Positions 1-5,197 of a stretch of DNA of 5,346 nucleotides are shown piece after piece; the first letter of the stretch is position 1, and the number at the start of each line of letters is the position of its first letter. The notes beneath the pieces were generated by a model. That model was not told the origin of the DNA. It saw only the letters and a list, made by a program, of their open reading frames with translations, and did no database searches. The stretch spans positions 1 to 5,346 of the forward strand of contig JAISNE010000082.1 of NCBI GenBank assembly GCA_031276375.1, given 5' to 3'. The position numbers and the translations under genes are program-made. This DNA comes from Accumulibacter sp. GTDB lineage: Bacteria; Pseudomonadota; Gammaproteobacteria; Burkholderiales; Rhodocyclaceae.

Positions 1-446
1 TCCCGAATGCCCGCGGCCGCGCGCAGCGAGGAACGCACCGTACCGACCGCCACCCTCGCGGCGGGTTCGACCGGGTAGCCATAAACGCCCGTGCTGATGC
101 CCGGAAACGCCAGCGTGGCGACGCCATTCGCGGCGGCAAGCTCGATCGAGCATCGATAGCAGGACGCCAGCAGTTCCGGCTCCCCGTCCGCGCCCCCATG
201 CCACACCGGCCCCACGGTATGGATGATGTATCTGGCGGGCAACCGATGGCCCTTGGTGAGCTTGGCCTGGCCCGTCTTGCAGCCTCCCAGGAGCCGGCAT
301 TCGCGCAGCAGGTCCGGCCCGGCGGCGCGATGAATCGCGCCATCGACGCCGCCGCCGCCCAGCAGCGAGGAATTGGCCGCATTCACGATGGCGTCGACCG
401 GCAGCGAGGTAATGTCGGCTTGCAGCGCGCGAAGGATTGTGTTCAT
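1..446 (-). CDS. ymdB: Macro-domain protein, YmdB-type O-acetyl-ADP-ribose deacetylase (C-terminus cut off)
   Basis: The 148 visible residues form most of a single macro domain; family members are usually about 170-180 residues, so roughly 25-30 C-terminal residues lie beyond position 1. The ADP-ribose-binding signatures appear in order: QADIT (9-13), VNAAN (21-25), the glycine-rich catalytic loop with [10 protein letters not shown] (30-39), [12 protein letters not shown] (69-80) and the phosphate-binding [12 protein letters not shown] (114-125). N25 and D35 match the asparagine and aspartate linked to catalysis in MacroD/YmdB enzymes. The family hydrolyses O-acetyl-ADP-ribose and removes ADP-ribose from acidic residues in the cytosol; in E. 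coli YmdB is also reported to restrain RNase III. The ATG at 446-444 puts the first strand at the normal distance from the N-terminus, and an in-frame TGA lies a short way upstream with no other ATG between. No clear Shine-Dalgarno sequence precedes it, and a heptamer array begins only 16 bp upstream. Family assignment is firm; physiological substrate is inferred. Confidence 0.92.
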   Translation of the reverse strand, partial: MNTILRALQADITSLPVDAIVNAANSSLLGGGGVDGAIHRAAGPDLLRECRLLGGCKTGQAKLTKGHRLPARYIIHTVGPVWHGGADGEPELLASCYRCSIELAAANGVATLAFPGISTGVYGYPVEPAARVAVGTVRSSLRAAAGIR

Positions 447-461
447 GAGCGAATCGTGGTC

Positions 462-517
462 GGGATCGGGGGTCAGGGATCAGGGATCAGGGATCAGGGG
501 TCAGGAGTCAGGAGTCA
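462..517. repeat. Tandem heptamer array, eight units, consensus GGRRTCA
   Basis: Eight consecutive 7-bp units can be read: GGGATCG, GGGGTCA, three GGGATCA, GGGGTCA and two GGAGTCA. The units vary only at the third and fourth positions and, in the first copy, at the last base. The array starts 16 bp upstream of the macro-domain start codon, so it lies in that gene's promoter or leader region. Heptameric tandem repeats of this kind occur in intergenic DNA of many bacteria and change copy number by slippage. Any effect on expression here is inference. Confidence 0.93.
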
Positions 518-738
518 GGCATCATCATAACAGGCGCGGCAGCCGCGCAGACCTTTTCGCGGACACCGGGCGGGCGAACAGCCGGGGTATCCGGAGCCTT
601 TTTGTAAAATCTGCCGGCACGTCCAGAAATTTCTGACGAACAAGCACTTCATCCAGCAACGAGCCATCGGCCATCGCTCTCCCATGGACGCTCTTGCGCA
701 TGGTATATTCGGCGCCCTGAATTTTCCGTTGGGCGAGT
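518..738. other. Spacer without a convincing gene
   Basis: No reading frame here resembles a known family. The best candidate is a minus-strand frame from an ATG at 674-672 to a TGA at 527-525 (49 residues, beginning MADGSLLDEVLVRQKF). It is preceded by GGGAGAG a few bases upstream, and an extended 58-residue version starts at 701. It ends rich in Arg, Pro and Leu and matches nothing I recognise, so it is noted but not called. It lies directly downstream of the integrase remnant and upstream of the macro-domain gene, on the same strand as both. Confidence 0.5.
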
Positions 739-906
739 TTATAAACATACGGAACGCGACAGCTTTGTCGATGCGGCCGATTCGTGACCAGGAATTACTC
801 CCTCCGTGTCGATATCCACGCCGTCGCTGCCCAACTCCGGCGCGGAGTCGTGGCGCAAGTCGTGGATTTGTGACCAGTCCATTCCGGTTTTCGAGCGAGC
901 GGCATG
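739..906 (-). pseudogene. Decayed C-terminal fragment of a tyrosine recombinase (phage-type integrase)
   Basis: The minus-strand frame ending in TAA at 741-739 reads ARSKTGMDWSQIHDLRHDSA, then GVDIDTEGVIPGHESAAST. This follows the C-terminal catalytic segment of tyrosine recombinases: HxLRH (box II His and Arg; codons at 864-850), a G-D-T spacing element, and GHxS (786-784 for the His). In the family, the nucleophilic Tyr falls nine residues after that His. Here the position is Ser (TCG, 759-757), and the frame stops six codons later. The Leu/Gly-rich LLGH is also changed to IPGH. Upstream, the N-terminal half and the first catalytic Arg are not recognisable in this frame. A possible continuation (LFVHRARHPRAAKP) sits in another minus frame around 930-1010, implying a frameshift. 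It cannot be catalytically active. It is probably the residue of an old integrative element, since no att site or tRNA is visible nearby. Confidence 0.7.
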
Positions 907-1208
907 GAAGTGATATCCGGCCGGCCGGGCGTTTGGACTTGCCGCGCGTGATGGCCACCGGTTTGGCCGCGCGAGGATGTCGGGCACGATGAACAAACAG
1001 CCAGCCGCGTCCGACCTTGCCGGCGGGGATTGGCCTTTGCGGGCGAGGCGGTTCAGGCGTGCCTGTGAGCAATGCGGCAGCCTGATGCACTTTTCCACGG
1101 AAAGCGCGCGCATAAACAAACGGAGCGACAAACGGAACGCGGCATTCGACGGCCCCCAGGGATACGTCACACTTCCATGGCCGCCTCGGCGAAGCCGGGG
1201 GAATTTCC
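907..1208. other. Spacer, no gene recognised; possibly more integrase debris
   Basis: All six frames give Arg/Pro/Ala-rich products typical of non-coding GC-rich DNA. The plus-strand frame of the downstream membrane protein stays open back to 1072, but the upstream extension (HFHGKRAHKQTERQTERG and onward) is charged, of low complexity and lacks a ribosome-binding site, so it is not taken as coding. The minus-strand stretch near 930-1010 may continue the integrase remnant in a shifted frame. I see no tRNA, terminator or repeat here. Confidence 0.5.
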
Positions 1209-1238
1209 TTGGCAGTCAATATGTTCTTGGGCAATAAT
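1209..1238 (+). promoter_or_regulatory. Candidate sigma-70 promoter for the TPR membrane protein
   Basis: TTGGCA (1209-1214) and AATAAT (1233-1238) are separated by 18 bp and resemble -35 and -10 hexamers. Transcription from here would give a leader of roughly 30-35 nt before the ATG at 1279. It is in the right place and the right strand, but the -10 match is only moderate and this is a sequence-pattern call. Confidence 0.35.
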
Positions 1239-1278
1239 CCAGGAACACCGAACGAATTTGGCCGGAAAAGGAAAGTCG

Positions 1279-2571
1279 ATGTCGTTTCCCGTACAGTACC
1301 TGGAGGTTCCGGATATCCTGCCATTCTGGCAGCGTCTGCCGCGTTTCTTTTTGTATCCGCTGCATCTGGAACCATTGCTGTACATGCTCTTTTTGTCCTT
1401 TACGACATTGCTCATCCATATTTTTCCGGCGCTGATCGTATTTCTCGGCATCCTGCTGGCTTTTACCCGTTACGCCTACAAAATCCTGGATCAGACGGCG
1501 ATGGGTTTGCTGACGCCCGACCAGCTTCAGTCATACGACAATGCCGATCGCGTCAGCCTGCCGTACAAGCAGTTCGGTATTTTCATCGTGCTCGGTTTCA
1601 TCACCGAGTTTGCCCGCCGCGCCGGTGGACTGTTTTTCGGCGCGGCGCTGATTTGCAGCACGCTGGCCCTGCCGGCCATGGTGATGACCTTGGCGATCAC
1701 GCGAAGTTTCTGGGCGGCGCTCAATCCATTTGCCGTGATACGGATGATAAGCGCGGTCGGTTTTCCGTATCTCGGCCTGCTGGCGTTTCTTTTCCTGTTG
1801 TCCGCAAGCCAGGGCGTATTACAGACATTCCTGCTGCCGCGCATCCCCCCCTGGCTGTTGTACCCTGTATCCGCTTTTGTTGCAATGTACTTTACGCTGA
1901 TCATGTTCAACATGATGGGTTACGTCATTTATCAATATCATCATCTGCTTGGCGTGCGAGTCAGGAAAGTCGGTAAAACCAATGGAGGCGTCAAGGCGGG
2001 AAGCGACGCGGCCGTTGAAAGCGATGCAACGGATTCGTATGCCGAGTTGATTGCTTCCGGGCAAATCGACAAAGCCCTGGATCTGGCTTATGAAGAGCAG
2101 CGTATCGATCCGGAAAACGTGGCCGCGCACGATCGCTACCACAAATTATTGCTGTTGTCCGATCACAAGGAACGTCTGCTGTCACACGCCCGCCGTTATC
2201 TGGCATTGCTGTTGAACAAAAAGCTTGCCGTGGAAGCGATCAAACTGTATTGCGCGATGCGCGAACACGCCCCTGATTTCGAACCTGAAAAACCGGCGCA
2301 GTTGCTGCGTTTGGCCGAAGCGGCGCGGCAGAACCGTGATTTTGTACTGGCTTTGTCGCTGCTCAAGGGATTCGACAAACGTTTTCCGAAAAGCGATGAA
2401 ATTCCGGACGTTTACTTTTTTGCCGCACAAACGCTCTGTGAAAATTTTCACAAGGATGCCGCGGCGCGCCAGATTCTGATGACGCTGCTCGAACGTTATC
2501 CGTCACATCCGGTCAGCGACAAAGCCAGACAATTGTTGAATGCCATCGAGAAATTGGCGAAGGCTCCCTGA
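1279..2571 (+). CDS. Multi-pass membrane protein with C-terminal TPR-like domain
   Basis: This 430-residue protein has two halves. Residues about 31-220 hold a cluster of hydrophobic segments (about 31-63, 98-113, 115-141, 152-180 and 190-219), which amounts to five or six membrane spans. Some short amphipathic stretches carry charged residues, such as the FARRAGG turn at 111-117. Residues about 221-252 are a polar linker. Residues about 253-425 are helical with TPR-like spacing (GQIDKALDLAYEEQRIDPEN at 261-280; KDAAARQILMTLLERYPSHP at 392-411), ending in the small-X-hydrophobic pattern usual for TPR arrays. The start at 1279 is chosen because AAGGAAAG precedes it at good spacing and the protein then begins with a plausible MSFPVQYLEVPD. 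The frame is open further upstream, but that part does not look coding. I recognise no enzyme motif. TPR-like domains usually bind other proteins, so a scaffold or adaptor at the inner membrane is a reasonable inference. The gene converges on the rhomboid gene, whose C-terminal domain has the same layout. Confidence 0.88.
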   Translation: MSFPVQYLEVPDILPFWQRLPRFFLYPLHLEPLLYMLFLSFTTLLIHIFPALIVFLGILLAFTRYAYKILDQTAMGLLTPDQLQSYDNADRVSLPYKQFGIFIVLGFITEFARRAGGLFFGAALICSTLALPAMVMTLAITRSFWAALNPFAVIRMISAVGFPYLGLLAFLFLLSASQGVLQTFLLPRIPPWLLYPVSAFVAMYFTLIMFNMMGYVIYQYHHLLGVRVRKVGKTNGGVKAGSDAAVESDATDSYAELIASGQIDKALDLAYEEQRIDPENVAAHDRYHKLLLLSDHKERLLSHARRYLALLLNKKLAVEAIKLYCAMREHAPDFEPEKPAQLLRLAEAARQNRDFVLALSLLKGFDKRFPKSDEIPDVYFFAAQTLCENFHKDAAARQILMTLLERYPSHPVSDKARQLLNAIEKLAKAP

Positions 2572-2591
2572 GTTCAAGCGCGCTCGTCGTT

Positions 2592-2616
2592 CCGTTTGAC
2601 TTTACCGGTAAAACGG
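2592..2616. terminator. Inverted repeat between convergent genes, possible bidirectional terminator
   Basis: The 51-bp gap between the two stop codons contains CCGTTT (2592-2597) and its complement AAACGG (2611-2616), enclosing the perfect 12-bp palindrome TTTACCGGTAAA (2601-2612, which overlaps the right arm). The two pairings compete. There is no proper T-tract on either strand, so termination by this structure alone is uncertain. Its position between tail-to-tail genes is the main support. Confidence 0.3.
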
Positions 2617-2622
2617 CGGCGG

Positions 2623-4086
2623 TCATACATTCGCAAACACCGCACTCGCTTCCTTGCTGTCGGGAAAATCCTGGCGCAGGCGGCTGAGCATCGCGCTGTG
2701 CATCGATGAATCGCCGCTGTGGTGGAACGCTTCGGCGACGAGCAGCAGCAGGCCCGGGAGTTCTTTCTGCCGAGGGGAACGGCGCGCGAGAACCCGCGTC
2801 AGACGTTCCGCGTCGGCGGCATGGCCTGTGCGCGCAAAACGGCGGATCAGCAGGATCAATTGCCGGATGCTGAAGCGGACCATCGGTTTGGCCTGTTTCA
2901 GGTATTCGGTGAAGGTTTCGTAGATCAAGTCATTATGTGCCGGATGATCGTCGGGCAAAGCGAAAATGAGCGCCGCGGCATGATGGTAATCATCGCTTGC
3001 CGGAACATGACGCGCGATTTGATAGTAGCGGTTTACGATGGCCAGATCGTGTGGATAAAGATCAGCCAGGCGATGCAATTCATGGCGCGCTTCGTCGAGA
3101 CGCAAGGAATTCAACAGCTTATCGATTCTGGCGAGCTGCGCATCGCGCGGGTCGACGGGGATTTCCTGCTCCGGAGCGGCGACTCGTTTTTTGCCGAGCA
3201 GACGGAGCATGCCGATCAACGCGGCGCCGGTAATGAAACCGCCGAAATGCGCCATGTAGTTGACCATGCTGCCGTGATTCGAGAAATGCTGATACAACTC
3301 CCTGGCTATCCAGAACGGCAGAATGATGATCGCCGGCGCGCGGAAAAAATCGAAATAGACCAGAATCCAGTAGAAGAAACGAATCTTGCGCATTCCGTAC
3401 AGCGTGACGTACATCGCCATGACGCCGGAAATCGCTCCGGATGCGCCAATGCTTGGAATCATCGTTGGCGTGCGGGTCAGTGCGTCGAAAGCGCAGGCGC
3501 CGATTCCCGACAATAGATAAAACAGCAGATAACGCCACTTGCCAAGCGCTTCTTCGACCATATACCCGACGATGAACAGAAACGCCATATTGCCGAGCAG
3601 GTGATTGACGCTGCCGTGCAGGAACAGATGCCCGATCACCCCGGCTAACGTCGGTTGCGCCGACTTGAATGCGAAACGATCGGTTATCGTGTTTTGGCAC
3701 AGGCGATCGAATTCATCCCGCTGGCGTCGCCATTCGAAATAGTCCGCCTCGTTTTTCCGGATGATTTTTCCGTCGCGCAACTCTTTCATGAACCTGGCGT
3801 CGCCTTCCATCATCCACAGGACATGGAGCCAGTCTTTCCCGGACAGCGCATCGCTTGCTTTCTCCGCCTTTCCGGTCTCGCCGGCGTCTTCGAGATATTT
3901 GACGTAGCGAGGCAGCTCGGTCCTGACCAGAATCGATTCGGCATAATATTCGTAAGCCTCGCGCATCTTGCCGTCGTCGCGGCTTTGCAGACCGAAGAAA
4001 ATCAGGACGTTGATGAGGATCAGCAATAAAGTGACAAGCGGAGGATTTCGCCAATCGGGCTGACGGCTCACGGGAATAATAATCAT
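2623..4086 (-). CDS. Rhomboid family intramembrane serine protease with loop insertion and C-terminal TPR-like domain
   Basis: The 487-residue protein carries the full rhomboid active site. The HxxxHxxxxHxxxN motif of TM2 is H153, H157, H162 and N166. The nucleophile is S216 in GASG (214-217), and the catalytic base is H280 in AHFGG. Rhomboids cleave transmembrane helices of other proteins in the membrane. TM1 is about 15-33. Residues about 34-145 form a polar, charged loop (for example EAYEYYAESILVRTELPRY, 43-61), much longer than the roughly 30-residue L1 loop of E. coli GlpG. The remaining spans are about 163-180, 184-204, 212-231, 236-262 and 276-297, giving a six-span core. Residues about 315-485 are helical and TPR-like. 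The ATG at 4086 is chosen because MIIIPVSRQPDWRNPP leads straight into TM1 and GGAG lies 10 nt upstream. An in-frame ATG at 4137 would add 17 Pro/Arg-rich residues. The start codon overlaps the TGA of an upstream frame as ATGA. The catalytic call is firm; substrates are unknown. Confidence 0.95.
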   Translation of the reverse strand: MIIIPVSRQPDWRNPPLVTLLLILINVLIFFGLQSRDDGKMREAYEYYAESILVRTELPRYVKYLEDAGETGKAEKASDALSGKDWLHVLWMMEGDARFMKELRDGKIIRKNEADYFEWRRQRDEFDRLCQNTITDRFAFKSAQPTLAGVIGHLFLHGSVNHLLGNMAFLFIVGYMVEEALGKWRYLLFYLLSGIGACAFDALTRTPTMIPSIGASGAISGVMAMYVTLYGMRKIRFFYWILVYFDFFRAPAIIILPFWIARELYQHFSNHGSMVNYMAHFGGFITGAALIGMLRLLGKKRVAAPEQEIPVDPRDAQLARIDKLLNSLRLDEARHELHRLADLYPHDLAIVNRYYQIARHVPASDDYHHAAALIFALPDDHPAHNDLIYETFTEYLKQAKPMVRFSIRQLILLIRRFARTGHAADAERLTRVLARRSPRQKELPGLLLLVAEAFHHSGDSSMHSAMLSRLRQDFPDSKEASAVFANV

Positions 4087-4366
4087 CGACGGCCGTCTCC
4101 GGACAACGGGCGGCCAGAAAGGCGCCGGGAAACCCATGCCGGCCCCCGCCGCCCGTGCCTCGATCCGGCTTGCGGCTCTCTCGCCCGCGCCCGTTTGCCA
4201 ACGTTCCTGAACACAAATACGCCCTCGAATCCATTCCCGATCCCGCCCCGCGCCAGCGGATCGTCATCGCGGTCCATGTCCCTGGCGATGAGGCTCATCC
4301 GCCGCCGGAACCGATTTCCGGCCCGCGGCGCCACTCTGGTCTGCTGATCCCGAAGCGGTTCGCGTC
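4087..4366 (-). promoter_or_regulatory. Long GC-rich leader of the rhomboid gene, with doubtful small frame
   Basis: If the candidate promoter at 4373-4400 is used, the rhomboid transcript starts near 4366 and carries a leader of about 280 nt. It can fold: CCGGAA (4305-4310) pairs with TTCCGG (4316-4321) over a 5-nt loop, and GGCGATG/CATCCGCC near 4284-4303 can pair imperfectly. A minus-strand frame from an ATG at 4298 (71 residues, beginning MSLIARDMDRDDDP) ends in a TGA that overlaps the rhomboid ATG by four bases. The product becomes Arg/Gly/Pro-rich, has no clear ribosome-binding site and resembles no family, so I do not call it a gene. I recognise no known riboswitch. Confidence 0.35.
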
Positions 4367-4372
4367 CGCGAT

Positions 4373-4400
4373 AGTATAGCAGCGGCGCAAATGATACCAA
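4373..4400 (-). promoter_or_regulatory. Candidate sigma-70 promoter for the rhomboid gene
   Basis: On the minus strand, TTGGTA (4400-4395) and TATACT (4378-4373) are separated by 16 bp. The -10 hexamer differs from consensus at one base. The -35 hexamer lies inside one copy of the dispersed repeat AACTTGGTATCA. The next gene downstream on this strand is the rhomboid, about 280 nt away. Confidence 0.4.
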
Positions 4401-4712
4401 GTTGCGGTCAAACTATCGTGATACGCCAAAAATGACTGGTACGCGAGCCTGCGGCTCGCATTGCGGGCGGGACGCCCGCGCTCCATTGGCTTGCGCGAAA
4501 AACGGGAGCGCGGGCGTCTCGCCCGCTTCGTGGGTCTTGACACGTCAAACTTGAATATCAACGGCCTGGCGAGCGCAACTTGGCATGACTGTAACTTGGT
4601 ATCAGACTTGAGTATCACGGCCTATCGAGCGCAACTTGGTATCAAACCATCGTGATACGAAAAAAATTACTGAAATCTTGATGCGTCAGACTTGAGTATC
4701 GATGGCCGATGC
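4392..4712. repeat. Cluster of dispersed short direct and inverted repeats
   Basis: Several units recur in this AT-richer stretch. GASCGCAACTTGGTATCA is present at 4627-4644, with two mismatches at 4571-4588, and inverted with one mismatch at 4392-4409. A shorter copy of AACTTGGTATCA is at 4593-4604. A 32-bp unit beginning TCAAACYATCGTGATACG is at 4408-4439 and 4642-4673 (27 of 32 identical). TCARACTTGARTATC begins longer repeats at 4545, 4602 and 4686. No frame across this region codes for anything recognisable. The order of units suggests repeated partial duplication of one intergenic element, interrupted by the hairpin insert at 4443-4526. Confidence 0.85.
4443..4526. repeat. GC-rich hairpin block (compound palindrome)
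   Basis: A perfect 7-bp hairpin GCGAGCC-tgc-GGCTCGC occupies 4443-4459. It is followed by two 22-bp arms, 4463-4484 and 4505-4526, that are inverted copies with one mismatch, separated by 20 nt. Each arm also contains its own GCGGGC/GCCCGC palindrome, so the block can form one long stem or two short ones. It lies between two copies of the 32-bp direct repeat, which suggests insertion into the repeat cluster. It resembles REP-like extragenic palindromes. There is no T-tract, so it is not called a terminator. Confidence 0.88.
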
Positions 4713-4713
4713 T

Positions 4714-4897
4714 TACTCAGCAGTCAGTAATTTTGTATGCGTAAATAGGCCAAATACGCCAACAACTTCAGATGGCGTCATTGCGAGGCCCGCAGGGCCG
4801 TGGCGATCCAAACGGCCGCATGGATTGCCACGGCCCTGCGGGCCTCGCAATGACGACGATTTGGTCTCGGTGTTTCTAAATTACTGACGGCCGAGTA
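4714..4897. mobile_element. MITE-like unit with 20-bp terminal inverted repeats
   Basis: The 20-bp sequences at 4714-4733 (TACTCAGCAGTCAGTAATTT) and 4878-4897 are inverted copies matching at 18 of 20 positions. They bound a 184-bp segment whose core is an 80-bp palindrome. It has no coding capacity, as expected for a miniature element moved by a transposase supplied elsewhere. No clear target-site duplication was seen at its edges. A related AAATTACTGA also occurs at 4664-4673 in the neighbouring repeat cluster, so the ends may belong to that repeat family rather than to a discrete transposon. Confidence 0.5.
4776..4855. repeat. 80-bp near-perfect palindrome of the TCATTGCGAGG...GGCAATCCA type
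   Basis: Arms of 35 bp (4776-4810 and 4821-4855) are complementary at 34 of 35 positions and are separated by 10 nt that include GGCC. The outer CGTCATTGCGAGG and inner GGCAATCCA are a widely scattered intergenic palindrome pattern seen in many bacterial genomes, often in many copies. The transcript of either strand would fold into a very stable hairpin. It contains no gene. Confidence 0.93.
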
Positions 4898-5186
4898 GAG
4901 TCTGGAGAAAAAGGTGAAAGGTGAAGGTTCGATGAATACCTCCCGCCGCCATGCCGTCGTGGCCGGCGCGAAGCGTGGCAAGAGTGTTTTTTCCCCGCGT
5001 TTCCGTGGAAGAGGATCGATTTTTGCGGCGTTTCGCGCCGGGGAGGTGTATGTTCCTTCACGGTACCGCCGGAAGAAATCGTCCCGTGGCGCTCGCGCGC
5101 ATGGAGCGGCTTCCCCGGAAGGGAAAACCGGACGCGTTCCGGCCGTTTTTTCCATCTTCACTTTTCATTCAGGAACCGCTCATTTC
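4898..5186. other. Spacer upstream of the last gene, no gene recognised
   Basis: Open frames exist on both strands but give Arg/Pro/Ser-rich products without recognisable domains, so they are treated as non-coding. The heptamer AAGGTGA is repeated in tandem at 4911-4924. A loosely complementary CTTCAC-TTTTCATTC stretch occurs at 5155-5169. Small hairpins are visible, for example GGCG-tttcg-CGCC at 5027-5039. I found no convincing promoter for the gene starting at 5198. Confidence 0.5.
5128..5151 (+). terminator. Weak intrinsic-terminator-like hairpin
   Basis: CCGGA (5128-5132) pairs with TCCGG (5138-5142) over a 5-nt loop, followed after three bases by six T residues (5146-5151). The stem is short. 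No gene on the plus strand ends nearby, so if functional it would act as a leader attenuator for the gene at 5198 or stop stray transcription from the repeat region. Confidence 0.25.
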
Positions 5187-5192
5187 AGGAGA
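5187..5192 (+). promoter_or_regulatory. Ribosome binding site AGGAGA deciding between two adjacent ATGs
   Basis: AGGAGA lies only 2 nt before the first ATG (5195) but 5 nt before the second (5198). The spacing favours the second ATG as the main start; use of the first would add one Met. Confidence 0.75.
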
Positions 5193-5197
5193 CCATG

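Noticed and set aside
1072..1278. N-terminal extension of the TPR membrane protein by 69 residues
   Set aside because: The added part is charged and of low complexity with no ribosome-binding site before its ATG, while the ATG at 1279 has one at good spacing.
515..1375. 286-residue minus-strand open frame
   Set aside because: It overlaps the well-supported membrane-protein gene at 1279, has Arg/Pro-rich composition throughout and no ribosome-binding site. The recognisable integrase motif is in a different frame.
2719..3516. 265-residue plus-strand frame antisense to the rhomboid gene
   Set aside because: It is a shadow of the rhomboid coding sequence, with no family resemblance and no ribosome-binding context.
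4087..4137. 17-residue N-terminal extension of the rhomboid protein
   Set aside because: It is Pro/Arg-rich, and the start at 4086 leads directly into the first membrane span as in other rhomboids.
4155..4379. 74-residue plus-strand frame
   Set aside because: It is Pro/Arg-rich, has no ribosome-binding site, resembles no family and would run into the rhomboid promoter region.
4392..4712. CRISPR array
   Set aside because: The repeats are irregular in length, spacing and orientation, with no uniform spacers and no cas genes in the window.
4778..5161. 127-residue minus-strand frame
   Set aside because: Its C-terminal part translates the 80-bp palindrome and the rest is low complexity, so it is typical of a spurious frame over intergenic repeats.
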